Below are positions 25,408-33,705 of a DNA stretch of 64,000 nt, in pieces. Both the position numbers and the translations under genes were made by a program. Location: contig NZ_MDGK01000015.1 in assembly GCF_001870465.1 (NCBI RefSeq), positions 310,001 through 374,000 of the forward strand, written 5' to 3'. The notes below the pieces were generated by a model. That model worked only from the letters and a program-made list of their open reading frames with translations, was not told the origin of the DNA and did no database searches. Numbering within the stretch: position 1 is the stretch's first letter; each line of letters opens with the position of its first letter. Origin of the DNA: Pseudomonas extremorientalis. GTDB taxonomy: Bacteria > Pseudomonadota > Gammaproteobacteria > Pseudomonadales > Pseudomonadaceae.

Positions 25408-26775
25408 ATGATCAAGTTGCCACCGAGCGTGCCGGAAGGGGTTTTCGTTTTAATTGGCCAGGAACCCCATCTTCAGCATCTTTCTGACTATATGAAGCTG
25501 ACTCAGCCAACCGATAGCCAGGGGCGTTACTTACACTTTGATCAACTACGTCACCGCTTCCCAAAGCATTTGGATCAGGCGATATGCTGGGGCATCGTAA
25601 AATACGAGCGCTCTCGTCTGTACCAGCAAATATTGCCTGTCGGTACGCCTGAGGCCTGGTGCAAGTTTTTACTGACACCGACCGCACAGCGCGTGGTATC
25701 CACGGTCGACAGGTACGCCTCAACTGCAGCACTTGAGTACATGAGCAGCAAGATTGGGAAGGCCGCTCACATCAAGTATCTGCTCAATGATTTGATTGAA
25801 GATGAAGCCATCAGCAGCAGTCAGCTGGAAGGGGCAGCAACCACGACGCTCGTAGCAAAAGATATGTTGAAAAGAGAGCGGCTACCCAGAACACCCGATG
25901 AAAAAATGATCATTGGTAATTACCGGATGATGCGTTTCGCTTGGGATAAGAGAAACGCTCCTCTCAGTGCCGAACTGATCGCTGAAATGCATGAGGTGGG
26001 TGTTCAAGGCATTGACGATGACAAATATTCTCCCGGCAGCTTTCGTCTAAATGATGACGTAGTTGTCCAAGATGGTGATAGCAATGTGGTCCATACGCCC
26101 CCTCCTGCAGAAGGCATCGCCAAAAGATTGGGGCGATTAGCTGACTGGATCAACACCTGCCACGACGACGCTACGACAAGCCGCTACCTCCATCCGTTGA
26201 TCAAAGGTATTTCTCTGCATTTTGCGCTGGGTTACGAGCACCCTTTTCGGGATGGCAATGGTCGCGTGGCGCGTGCGTTGTTTTATTGGTTTATGTTTAA
26301 AAGCGATTACGCGGCATTCAGGTATATCTCCATCAGTGTTCTGCTTAAGAATGCCGCCGTTCAGTACGGTACGTCTTACCTCTATACCGAGACAGATGAA
26401 CTGGATCTGACTTACTTTATTGACTACCAGTGCTCTGTGGTCCAGCGGGCGGTTGATAGCTTCAAGGCGTCTTACGAAAAAAGTGTTAAGGAGGCTGAGT
26501 CGTTCGAGCAATGGCTCTGGGAGTCAGGGCTTTACAAAGAGTTGAACGAGAAACAGAAGACTGTATTTCAGGTCGCCAAGAGTGGCACCGCGAAGCAGTT
26601 CACTGCGGTCAATGTGAAGGAAAATCTGGGCTGTTCCTACAACACGGCGTCAGCCGTCCTGAACGGTCTTGTTGAATTGAACATCTTCGTCAAGAAGAAG
26701 CAGGGTCGTGAATGGGTTTTTTCAATGCGTGATCAAGCAGAAATACAAAAAAACTGGTTGAAGACTTCTCGTTAA
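25408..26775 (+). CDS. Class II Fic-domain protein with C-terminal HTH-like region (AMPylator)
   Basis: A 455-residue Fic protein. The catalytic motif HPFRDGNGR (residues about 278-286) matches HPFxxGNGR, so AMP transfer to a target hydroxyl is expected. An inhibitory helix lies before it: SSSQLEG at about 136-142, the (S/T)xxxEG pattern of class II Fic enzymes, which auto-inhibits ATP binding and makes a separate antitoxin unnecessary. The C-terminal ~70 residues (FTAVNVKENLGCSYNTASAVLNGLVELNIF) read as a winged helix. ATG 25408 has only a weak TTGAG leader. The gene is visibly lower in GC than its neighbours and is inserted between LysE and the DUF4197 gene, consistent with horizontal transfer. 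Target unknown. Confidence 0.88.
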   Translation: MIKLPPSVPEGVFVLIGQEPHLQHLSDYMKLTQPTDSQGRYLHFDQLRHRFPKHLDQAICWGIVKYERSRLYQQILPVGTPEAWCKFLLTPTAQRVVSTVDRYASTAALEYMSSKIGKAAHIKYLLNDLIEDEAISSSQLEGAATTTLVAKDMLKRERLPRTPDEKMIIGNYRMMRFAWDKRNAPLSAELIAEMHEVGVQGIDDDKYSPGSFRLNDDVVVQDGDSNVVHTPPPAEGIAKRLGRLADWINTCHDDATTSRYLHPLIKGISLHFALGYEHPFRDGNGRVARALFYWFMFKSDYAAFRYISISVLLKNAAVQYGTSYLYTETDELDLTYFIDYQCSVVQRAVDSFKASYEKSVKEAESFEQWLWESGLYKELNEKQKTVFQVAKSGTAKQFTAVNVKENLGCSYNTASAVLNGLVELNIFVKKKQGREWVFSMRDQAEIQKNWLKTSR

Positions 26776-26782
26776 TTTAACG

Positions 26783-26813
26783 AATGCCCACGTCTTCTTG
26801 AACCGTGGGCATT
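26783..26813. terminator. Hairpin between convergent fic and DUF4197 genes
   Basis: A 10-bp stem AATGCCCACG (26783-26792) and complement (26804-26813) with an 11-base loop, placed 7 bases after the fic stop. No clear T-run follows on either side, so it is a probable but imperfect bidirectional terminator. Confidence 0.5.
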
Positions 26814-26820
26814 ACGGGTA

Positions 26821-27510
26821 TTACAGCGCCCCAAACACCTTCTTCGCCAAACTGGTAGCCGCCGCCGCCGGGTTCTCGCGAATGGTTTCTTCCTGCTTGG
26901 CAATCATCTTGAACAAACCGTCCAGTGCCTGCTCGGTCACGTAGCTCTCCACATTGGCGCTCTTGGCGTCCACCGCACCGAAAGCCGCAGCCTTGCCGGC
27001 GAGGGCATTGTACTGCTGGGCTACGCCGACCTTGTCGGTAGCCGCCTTGACGATGGGCAGGAACTTGGCGCGGATCTGTTCACGACTGCTTTTGTTCAGG
27101 TACTGGGTAGCGGAATCCTGGCCACCGCTGAGGATGCCCTTGGCGTCCGTCACGCTCATGTTTTTCACGGCATTCACCAGGATCGGCTGGGCCTGGGTCA
27201 CGGCGGTTTCAGCGGCCTTGTTCATGCTGGTTTCCAGCTGCGTGACCTGGTCACCCATGCCGAACATCTTCAGCTTGTCGGCGACTTTGCCCAGCTTGCC
27301 AGGCAGGCCGATCTTCACTTCCGGGTTGTTGCTGAAACCACCGGGTACACCCAGTTGTTTCACGGCGATTTGCGCGCCTTGGGTCAGGGCGTCCTTGAGG
27401 CCGCCGCTGGCGTCGCCCTGGGACAGGCTGCTGAGGTCCAGGGCCATGGCGTTGGCACCGAGCAGCAGGCCGGCACACAGGGCAGTCAGGCGAAGGGAGT
27501 TACGGAGCAT
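26821..27510 (-). CDS. DUF4197 domain periplasmic protein
   Basis: A 229-residue exported protein: signal peptide MLRNSLRLTALCAGLLLGANAMA-LD with an ALA-like cleavage near residue 23. The mature region, largely helical, contains the DUF4197 pattern (GGLKDALTQGAQIAVKQLG, then a conserved C-terminal QALDGLFKMIAKQEETIRENP with the motif KxEExIRxNP). Function unknown. ATG 27510 has GGAAG upstream. It lies 22 bases after the lipoprotein gene in the same direction, a probable two-gene operon, and converges on fic. Confidence 0.85.
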   Translation of the reverse strand: MLRNSLRLTALCAGLLLGANAMALDLSSLSQGDASGGLKDALTQGAQIAVKQLGVPGGFSNNPEVKIGLPGKLGKVADKLKMFGMGDQVTQLETSMNKAAETAVTQAQPILVNAVKNMSVTDAKGILSGGQDSATQYLNKSSREQIRAKFLPIVKAATDKVGVAQQYNALAGKAAAFGAVDAKSANVESYVTEQALDGLFKMIAKQEETIRENPAAAATSLAKKVFGAL

Positions 27511-27532
27511 GGGCGCTTCCTTTTTATCGAAT

Positions 27533-27934
27533 TCAGTGGGCCGCCGCGTCAACGCGCAGACGCAGTGGTTGAGGATCCTGGCCGTTGAGCTGTACAGCGT
27601 GTCGCTCGGTGGTAATAAACAGTAGCTTGCCATCCACTTCGATGCGAGCGCTGACCGAGTAGCTGTGGCCGGGTTTGACTTGGGCCGGGTCGTAGCTCAG
27701 GTGAAACGGCAGCGGCACCTGGCCTTTGACCGGGCCTTTCTGCTCGGCGAGGGTCACAGCCGGTGCATCTGCCAGCGAAACGTCTTGCAGGCTGACACTC
27801 AAGGTCGCGGTTGGCGGCAGGGCGATGCGTTGCAGGTAGAACACTTCGCCATCGAGGCTGGCCTTGGGGGTGGGGCTCATGGACTGGCAGGCTCCGAGCA
27901 GGGCGGTAAGGCCCAGGAGGATGATCTTTTTCAT
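27533..27934 (-). CDS. YbaY-family lipoprotein
   Basis: A 133-residue lipoprotein with a short signal MKKIILLGLTALLGAC (Cys16, LGAC lipobox). The mature part starts QSMSPTPKASLDGEVFYLQRIALPPTATLSVSLQDVS as a region, i.e. the YbaY/HslJ-like beta domain (YLQRIALPPTATLSV is diagnostic), ending in QPLRLRV. Envelope-located; no defined activity. ATG 27934 has AAGGAGCGA upstream. Transcribed with the DUF4197 gene. Confidence 0.85.
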   Translation of the reverse strand: MKKIILLGLTALLGACQSMSPTPKASLDGEVFYLQRIALPPTATLSVSLQDVSLADAPAVTLAEQKGPVKGQVPLPFHLSYDPAQVKPGHSYSVSARIEVDGKLLFITTERHAVQLNGQDPQPLRLRVDAAAH

Positions 27935-27985
27935 GGTGTCGCTCCTTTTCAACAGCGCCGGCATCCAACCGGCGCCTTTTCAAAT

Positions 27986-30490
27986 CTAGTGGTTTTCTTC
28001 AGGTTCGATGGGTATTTCGGCCGCGCCATCCACACGATGCAATGCCACCTGGCGGATCGACAGGCGAATCTCCGCCGGCAACACGCGCTTGGCCGCGCCT
28101 TCGGCCAGTTCGCCGAGCAGGTCGTGATAGCTCAGCTTGCCGGCGTCATCGCGGCGCAGCACATCTTGTTCCAGCAAGGTCTGGATGAAATGTCGGAAAA
28201 GGCTCTTGTCGAAGAACTCCGGAGCATTGAGGCCATGCAGGATCGACAGGCGCTGGGCCATGATCGTGCACAGGTCTTCCAGCTCTTCGGCGCTGATGCT
28301 GTTCTGGCCGCTGTTGAGCAGCAGCGAAATCGCCATGTAGAAGCGTTGCAGGGTCTGGGCGATGCTCTTGGACAGCAGCGTCAGCAACACGAAGTGCCGT
28401 GAACTCGGCGCCGGGCGCAGGTATACGTTGTTTTCGAAACGCAGCAAACCTTGTTCGACAAAGGCTTCCAGCCACTGGTCGATCACGGTATCGAGCTCTT
28501 CCAGCGACCAGCGGATAAACAGCTCCGATTGCAGGTACGGGTACAGCGCGTGGGTGTAGCGCTGGATCTGCTCGCGGCTCATCCGCGAGCTGCTCTGGAA
28601 GAAACTCGCCAGCAGTGCCGGCAGGGCAAAGATGTGCAGCACGTTGTTGCGGTAGTAGGTCATCAGGACGGCGTTCTGCTCGCCCAGGTAAAGAATCTTG
28701 CCCAAGGCATCGCTCTGTTCCGACAGCAAATCCATGTCCTTCACATGCTTGATCAGCGCCAGGCCATCACCTTCGGGCAAGGTGGTATGGGGCGAGTAGG
28801 GCACACGGCGCAACAGCGCCAGGTACAGGTCCAACTGGCGCGCCATGGCTTGTTCGTCCAGGGCCAGGCGGGTGGTGGACAGCAGCGCCAGGGCGACCAG
28901 GTTCACCGGGTTCACGGCGGCGGCTTCGTTCAAGTGGCGTGCCACCTGTTCGCCGAGGCGGTTGGTGGTTTCGTTGAGCCAGGCCGGCTTGTAGTTCGGC
29001 CCCAACTCCTGGGCACGCCAGTCCGGTTGTTCGCTGTCGAGGAATTCGGCCAGCTTGATCGGTTCGCCGAAGTTGACCGCGACCTGGCCGAAGCGCTGCT
29101 TGAGGGCGCCGACCACTTTGAAAATATCGAAGATCGACTCTTTCTTCTTGCTCGCGCCGCGCAATTCACCGAGGTAGGTACGGCCTTCAAGTACGCGTTC
29201 ATAACCGATGTACACCGGCACGAACACGATCGGCATGCGCGATGAGCGCAGGAAGCTGCGCAGGGTGATCGCCAGCATCCCGGTCTTCGGCTGCAGCATG
29301 CGCCCGGTACGCGAGCGTCCGCCTTCGACGAAGTACTCCACCGGGAAACCCTTGGTGAACAAGGTATGCAGGTATTCGTTGAACACCGAGGTGTACAGCG
29401 GGTTGCCCTTGAAGGTGCGGCGCATGAAAAACGCACCGCCACGGCGCAGCAGGCTGCCGATCACCGGCATGTTCAGGTTGATCCCGGCGGCGATGTGCGG
29501 TGGGGTCAGGCCATTCTTGAACAGCAGGTAGGACAGCAGCAGGTAATCGATATGGCTGCGGTGGCAAGGGACGTAGATCACCTCGTAGCCCTGGGCAACC
29601 TTTTGCACGCCTTCGATGTTGTTGACCTTGATGCCGTCGTAGATCTTGTTCCAGAACCAGCTCAGCACCACTTCGAGAAAGCGGATCGCGGTGTAGGTGT
29701 AGTCCGAGGCGATTTCGTTGCCGTAGCGCAAGGCCTGGGCCTTGGCTTTTTCCGGGCTGATCTTTTCCCGTTCGGCCTCGTCGATGATGGCCTGGCGCAC
29801 CAGCGGCATGTTGACCAGGCCCTTCACCAGATTGCGCCGGTGTGACAGATCGGGACCGATCACCGCCGTCTTCAGGTTACGAAAGTGCACACGCAGGATG
29901 CGTTGGGCCATGCGCACCGTGCGTTCGTGCCCTTTATTGTGCTCGATCAATTCACGCAGGTTGATTGGCGCAGAGAATTGCACGCGGGTCTTGCGACCCA
30001 GGATCAGGATGCTCAACAGGCGACGTAGACGCCCGGTGACCGCCCAGCTGTCGGCAAACAACAGCTTCCACGGGCTGGACTCGCTCTCGGGGGACTGGCC
30101 CCAGAACACGCTGACCGGAATGATTTGTGCATTCTCTTCGGCGTGCTCGCTGAGGGTATCGACCAGGCGGGTCAGCGTGGGCGGTGCACCACGCTTGTCC
30201 TGGCGGCCGAGCCAGTCCGGTTCCGGCGTGAGGTAGAAGAACGCCGCCGGTTCCATCAGCGGGCCGACCGAAACCGGCAGCACCGGGCGCGGCAGGCCGG
30301 CCTTGGTGCACTCGGCATCGACTACGGCCAATTCGGTGAGGGAGGGTGATTGCAGGACGTAGAACACCGGCCGGCTGCGGTCCAGGTTGAGGGTTAGGGA
30401 CGACTGGTTGATCGTCTCCGAGCGAACCCAGAGGTACAACAGTCGGCGCAAGGTGCCAAACACTAGACGGCGGAACGGGGAGCGGGTCAT
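27986..30490 (-). CDS. plsB: Glycerol-3-phosphate 1-O-acyltransferase PlsB
   Basis: An 834-residue inner-membrane enzyme that puts the first acyl chain on glycerol-3-phosphate to start phospholipid synthesis. The HX4D acyltransferase motif is [15 protein letters not shown]. The glycine-rich substrate region ([11 protein letters not shown]) and later [11 protein letters not shown] are also typical. Length fits PlsB of gamma-proteobacteria. ATG 30490 lies 182 bases from the divergent cold-shock gene. In P. aeruginosa plsB is PA3673, just past the mexJK region, so the order is kept apart from the fic gene. Confidence 0.95.
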   Translation of the reverse strand: MTRSPFRRLVFGTLRRLLYLWVRSETINQSSLTLNLDRSRPVFYVLQSPSLTELAVVDAECTKAGLPRPVLPVSVGPLMEPAAFFYLTPEPDWLGRQDKRGAPPTLTRLVDTLSEHAEENAQIIPVSVFWGQSPESESSPWKLLFADSWAVTGRLRRLLSILILGRKTRVQFSAPINLRELIEHNKGHERTVRMAQRILRVHFRNLKTAVIGPDLSHRRNLVKGLVNMPLVRQAIIDEAEREKISPEKAKAQALRYGNEIASDYTYTAIRFLEVVLSWFWNKIYDGIKVNNIEGVQKVAQGYEVIYVPCHRSHIDYLLLSYLLFKNGLTPPHIAAGINLNMPVIGSLLRRGGAFFMRRTFKGNPLYTSVFNEYLHTLFTKGFPVEYFVEGGRSRTGRMLQPKTGMLAITLRSFLRSSRMPIVFVPVYIGYERVLEGRTYLGELRGASKKKESIFDIFKVVGALKQRFGQVAVNFGEPIKLAEFLDSEQPDWRAQELGPNYKPAWLNETTNRLGEQVARHLNEAAAVNPVNLVALALLSTTRLALDEQAMARQLDLYLALLRRVPYSPHTTLPEGDGLALIKHVKDMDLLSEQSDALGKILYLGEQNAVLMTYYRNNVLHIFALPALLASFFQSSSRMSREQIQRYTHALYPYLQSELFIRWSLEELDTVIDQWLEAFVEQGLLRFENNVYLRPAPSSRHFVLLTLLSKSIAQTLQRFYMAISLLLNSGQNSISAEELEDLCTIMAQRLSILHGLNAPEFFDKSLFRHFIQTLLEQDVLRRDDAGKLSYHDLLGELAEGAAKRVLPAEIRLSIRQVALHRVDGAAEIPIEPEENH

Positions 30491-30590
30491 AGGCGTGCTG
30501 CTTCAAGTGGAAAAAACCGAGCAGGCGCTCGGGCGGGTAGTGTGCCGTATTCGCCGAAAATCGGCAAAAAAGCAGCGATGTAAACTTGAG

Positions 30591-30618
30591 TTGATCGTTT
30601 TTGAGCCTGTCTTATACT
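30591..30618 (+). promoter_or_regulatory. Sigma-70 promoter of the cold-shock gene
   Basis: -35 TTGATC (30591-30596), 16-base spacer, -10 TATACT (30613-30618). It lies 55 bases before the ATG, leaving a ~50-base leader. Confidence 0.65.
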
Positions 30619-30672
30619 CGGCAGTTCAATGCGACTGACCCAACAATAAAAAACTGTGGGAGCAAAAACAGA

Positions 30673-30882
30673 ATGACAACGCGTGAAACCGGCAATGTGA
30701 AATGGTTCAACGATGCAAAGGGCTATGGCTTCATTCAACGCGAAGACGGCAAGGATGTGTTTGTGCATTACCGTGCCATTCGCGGCGAAGGCCACCGTTC
30801 CCTGGCCGAGGGCCAGCAGGTGGAATACGCCGTGGTGACTGGCGAGAAGGGGTTGCAGGCGGAGGATGTGGTGGGGCTTTAA
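30673..30882 (+). CDS. Cold-shock domain protein
   Basis: A 69-residue OB-fold RNA chaperone of the CspA family. Both RNA-binding motifs are visible: RNP1 as KGYGFIQR and RNP2 as [16 protein letters not shown] at the start is the family opening. It lacks the conserved third aromatic site seen in CspA proper ([10 protein letters not shown] in place of the usual loop), so it may be a divergent paralogue like the PA1159-type cold-shock protein that neighbours rlmA-dapE-ndvB in P. aeruginosa. ATG 30673 has ACAGA upstream; the leader has a sigma-70 promoter. Probably induced by cold or growth phase; not shown. Confidence 0.9.
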   Translation: MTTRETGNVKWFNDAKGYGFIQREDGKDVFVHYRAIRGEGHRSLAEGQQVEYAVVTGEKGLQAEDVVGL

Positions 30883-30900
30883 CGCGCGCTGAACCCCTGT

Positions 30901-31034
30901 TGTGGTGAGCGGGCTTGCCCCGCGTTGGGCTGCGAAGCGGCCCCAATAAGAACGCCGCGTTGTGTCAGGCACTCCGCGGCGTAGGGTTTTAGGGCCGCTT
31001 CGCAGCCCAGCGCGGGGCAAGCCCGCTCACCACA
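30901..31034. repeat. Long REP inverted repeat (43-bp arms)
   Basis: Arms 30901-30943 and 30992-31034 pair with one mismatch. The 48-base loop contains an 8-bp stem of its own (ACGCCGCG 30952-30959 with 30975-30982) at nearly the same centre, so the whole region can form a large cruciform or double-stem RNA. It lies between the cold-shock gene and the minus-strand gene ending at 31061 and could terminate both. Confidence 0.9.
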
Positions 31035-31060
31035 CAAGCCCTTCCCTCATGCTTTCAGGA

Positions 31061-31438
31061 TCAGGCGGTTTTCCAGGTGATCTGCTCTTCACCGTCCACG
31101 CTGATCCGAATCCAGGTATCGGCGCTTTCTTCGCCTTCTTCCTCGACCCAGGTCCCCGGTGCACAACGCACTTCCACGTTCAGTGCAGCAAACGCAGCAC
31201 GGGCGCAGGCAATGTCGTCGTCCCACGGCGTCTGGTCACTTTCCAGGTACAGGCTGTTCCATTTGCCGACGGCTTTGGGCAGCCAGGTGACCGGCACGTT
31301 GCCGGCCTTGCATTTGTAGGTCTGGCCTTTCTGGACCCAGTCGGTGCAAGGGCCCAGGGCGGCGCCCAGCCAGGCGGCAATGGCCTTGTGGTCGACGTCG
31401 GCGTCCTTCAGGTAAATCTCGATATCGGGTTGGCGCAT
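31061..31438 (-). CDS. Conserved hypothetical protein (125 aa)
   Basis: A cytoplasmic protein starting MRQPDIEIYLKDADVDHKAIAAWL. Acidic near the C-terminus (VEEEGEESADTW). Cys at about residues 31, 43 and 91, no signal peptide. ATG 31438 has GAGGA in front. Located after rlmA in the same direction (54 bases), as in the P. aeruginosa PA1160-PA1163 group. No recognised domain. Confidence 0.75.
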   Translation of the reverse strand: MRQPDIEIYLKDADVDHKAIAAWLGAALGPCTDWVQKGQTYKCKAGNVPVTWLPKAVGKWNSLYLESDQTPWDDDIACARAAFAALNVEVRCAPGTWVEEEGEESADTWIRISVDGEEQITWKTA

Positions 31439-31492
31439 GGATGTTCCTCGTTGCGGGATTCGAAAATCCATTCGCGGGTATTGGAAAGGTGT

Positions 31493-32302
31493 TTATTGAA
31501 GCACGAAATAGTCGTAGCGCATCGACACGGTGACCACCAGCGGCTCGGCCGCCTCGATCACTTGCGCACGGCGCTCGGCACTGGCACGCCAGCCGTGAGG
31601 CGTCATGGCCAGCAGGTTGGCGCGGTCCCGGGGCTCGGCCAGGTTCAGCGTGAATTCCAATGTTTCGCTGTGTGCCAGGCTCATGCCGTCCGGCACCAGG
31701 GCCAGGTGCTTGTCGTCGGTGTATTCACGCACTTCGTCGTACAAGCGCTCGCGCAATTCCATCAGGTGGCCGCTGGTCGGACCGACCTTCATCAGACCGC
31801 CGCCGGGGCTGAGCAGGCGCTTGGCCTCTTCCCAGTCCAATGGGCTGAACACGCTGGCGAGAAACTGGCAGCTGCCTGACGCCAACGGCACGCGGGCCAT
31901 GCTGGCGATCAACCAGGTCAGCGCAGGGTTGCGCTTGCATGCACGCTTGACCGCTTCCTTGGAAATATCCAGTGCGTAGCCATCGGCGTGAGGCAGGGCG
32001 TCGGCGATTTGCGCGGTGTAGTAACCCTCGCCACAGCCGATATCGACCCAGCGCTGCGGCGCGCGTTCGGCGGCCAGTTCGGCCAGGCGCCTGGCCACCG
32101 GGGCGTAGTGCCCGGCGTTGAGGAAATCGCGGCGCGCTTCGACCATGGCCAGGTTGTCGCCCGGGTCGCGGCTGTTCTTGTGCTGCACCGGCAACAGGTT
32201 CAGGTAACCCTGGCGCGCACGGTCAAAACGATGCCCGGCCGGGCACGCCACGCCATTGTCCACCGTGTTGAGCGGCGCGCTGCAAATGGGGCAGGCGAGC
32301 AT
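31493..32302 (-). CDS. rlmA: 23S rRNA (guanine745-N1)-methyltransferase RlmA
   Basis: A 269-residue SAM-dependent enzyme that forms m1G745 in helix 35 of 23S rRNA. The N-terminal zinc finger is visible (CPICSAPL ... CPAGHRF, with Cys at 4, 7, 20 and His at 24). Motif I is VDIGCGEGYYT, followed by LDISKEAVKRA and LASVFSPLDWEEAKRLLSPGG. ATG 32302 overlaps the dapE stop (ATGA), so it is translationally coupled to dapE. Confidence 0.92.
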   Translation of the reverse strand: MLACPICSAPLNTVDNGVACPAGHRFDRARQGYLNLLPVQHKNSRDPGDNLAMVEARRDFLNAGHYAPVARRLAELAAERAPQRWVDIGCGEGYYTAQIADALPHADGYALDISKEAVKRACKRNPALTWLIASMARVPLASGSCQFLASVFSPLDWEEAKRLLSPGGGLMKVGPTSGHLMELRERLYDEVREYTDDKHLALVPDGMSLAHSETLEFTLNLAEPRDRANLLAMTPHGWRASAERRAQVIEAAEPLVVTVSMRYDYFVLQ

Positions 32303-33453
32303 CAGGCGAGCAACTTGATCAGGGTCTGGTAGTAGATTTCGGTCAGCACATCGAGGTCGCTGGCCAGGATGCGCTCGTTGACCTGGTGGATCGTCGCGTT
32401 GACCGGACCCAACTCGACCACTTGGGTGCCGAGGGTGGCGATGAAACGCCCATCGGAGGTGCCACCGCTGGTGGACGCCTGGGTCTCACGCCCGGTGATC
32501 GCCTTGATGCTCGCCGACACCGCATCCAGCAAGGCGCCCGGTTCGGTGAGGAACGGCAGGCCCGACAGCGCCCACTCCACGTGCCAGTCCAGGCCGTGCT
32601 TGTCGAGAATCTCCGCAACCCGTTGCTGCAGGCCTTCGACGGTGGACTCGGTGGAGAAACGGAAGTTGAACACCGCCGTCAGGTCACCGGGGATCACGTT
32701 GGTCGCGCCGGTGCCGGAATTGAGGTTGGAGATCTGGAAGCTGGTCGGCGGGAAGAAGGTGTTGCCGTCATCCCAGTGCTCGGCGGCCAGTTCGGCCAGG
32801 GCCGGCGCGGCCAGGTGGATCGGGTTCTTCGCCAGGTGCGGGTAGGCTACGTGACCTTGCACGCCGCGCACGGTCAGGGTGGCGCCGAGGGAGCCGCGAC
32901 GGCCGTTCTTGACCACGTCGCCCACCAGCGTGGTGCTCGACGGCTCGCCGACGATGCACCAGTCCAGGCGTTCCTTGCGTGCAGCCAGGCGTTCGATCAC
33001 GGCCTTGGTGCCGTGGTGCGCCGGGCCTTCTTCATCGCTGGTGATCAGGAAAGCCACCGAACCCTTGTGGTCGGGGTAGTCGGCGACAAAACGCTCCGCC
33101 GCCACCAGCATGGCCGCCAGGCTGCCTTTCATGTCCGCTGCGCCACGCCCGCAGAGCATGCCGTTTTCATCGATCAGTGCGTCGAACGGGTCGTTCTGCC
33201 ACGCCTGCACCGGGCCGGTCGGTACCACGTCGGTGTGGCCGGCAAAGCACAGCACCGGGCCATCGTGCTTGCCGTGGGTGGCCCAGAAGTTGTCCACGTC
33301 TTCGATGCGCATCGGCTCAAGCGCAAAACCGGCGTCGCCCAGGCGCTGCATCATCAGCTTCTGGCAATCGGCGTCGATCGGCGTCACCGAGGGGCGACGG
33401 ATCAGGTCGATGGCAAGTTGAAGGGTCGGCGAAAGGTCGGCATGGGCCGTCAT
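32302..33453 (-). CDS. dapE: Succinyl-diaminopimelate desuccinylase
   Basis: A 383-residue zinc enzyme of the M20 family that releases succinate to give LL-2,6-diaminopimelate in the lysine/peptidoglycan pathway. Metal ligands are in FAGHTDVVP (His ~73), GRGAADMKG (Asp ~105) and [10 protein letters not shown] (Glu-Glu), with C-terminal His in [12 protein letters not shown] 33453 gives MTAHADLSP. dapD and dapC are also in this window (39122 and 42421). The upstream intergenic space carries a REP pair and the terminator of ndvB. Confidence 0.96.
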   Translation of the reverse strand: MTAHADLSPTLQLAIDLIRRPSVTPIDADCQKLMMQRLGDAGFALEPMRIEDVDNFWATHGKHDGPVLCFAGHTDVVPTGPVQAWQNDPFDALIDENGMLCGRGAADMKGSLAAMLVAAERFVADYPDHKGSVAFLITSDEEGPAHHGTKAVIERLAARKERLDWCIVGEPSSTTLVGDVVKNGRRGSLGATLTVRGVQGHVAYPHLAKNPIHLAAPALAELAAEHWDDGNTFFPPTSFQISNLNSGTGATNVIPGDLTAVFNFRFSTESTVEGLQQRVAEILDKHGLDWHVEWALSGLPFLTEPGALLDAVSASIKAITGRETQASTSGGTSDGRFIATLGTQVVELGPVNATIHQVNERILASDLDVLTEIYYQTLIKLLA

Positions 33454-33505
33454 GGGAAACTCCGGAAGCATGTGATGGGCGCAGGACGTAAGGTGCGCAG
33501 ATTCA

Positions 33506-33612
33506 GTGTGGGAGGGGGCTTGCCCCCGATGGCTGAGTGTCAGTCACTGCATCTGTTGACTGGCTCACCGCCATCGGGGGCAAGTCGAATCGTCGCACCG
33601 CCCCTCCCACAC
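33506..33612. repeat. REP pair with interrupted right arm
   Basis: Left arm GTGTGGGAGGGGGCTTGCCC and onward (33506-33533). The right arm matches as GCCATCGGGGGCAAG (33570-33584) and CCCCTCCCACAC (33601-33612), but a 16-base segment (33585-33600, TCGAATCGTCGCACCG) interrupts it. Lies between dapE and ndvB. Confidence 0.85.
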
Positions 33613-33661
33613 AAAGCATTGGCCTGGGCCAAGACTCATAAAACGGCCGTTATCTTATAGC

Positions 33662-33687
33662 AAAACGGCGGCCAGAGGCCGCCGTTT
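33662..33687 (-). terminator. Terminator of ndvB
   Basis: On the minus strand an 11-bp perfect stem (33677-33687 and 33663-33673, AAACGGCGGCC and complement) with loop TCT, followed by TTTTG. It lies about 20 bases past the ndvB stop. Confidence 0.8.
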
Positions 33688-33705
33688 AGTGCATTGCGCA
33701 AGTTT

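Noticed and set aside
27955..27975. GCGCCGG/CCGGCGC hairpin after plsB as terminator
   Set aside because: No T-run on the minus strand (tail TGTTGAAAAGG) and the next gene starts close by. Too weak to list.
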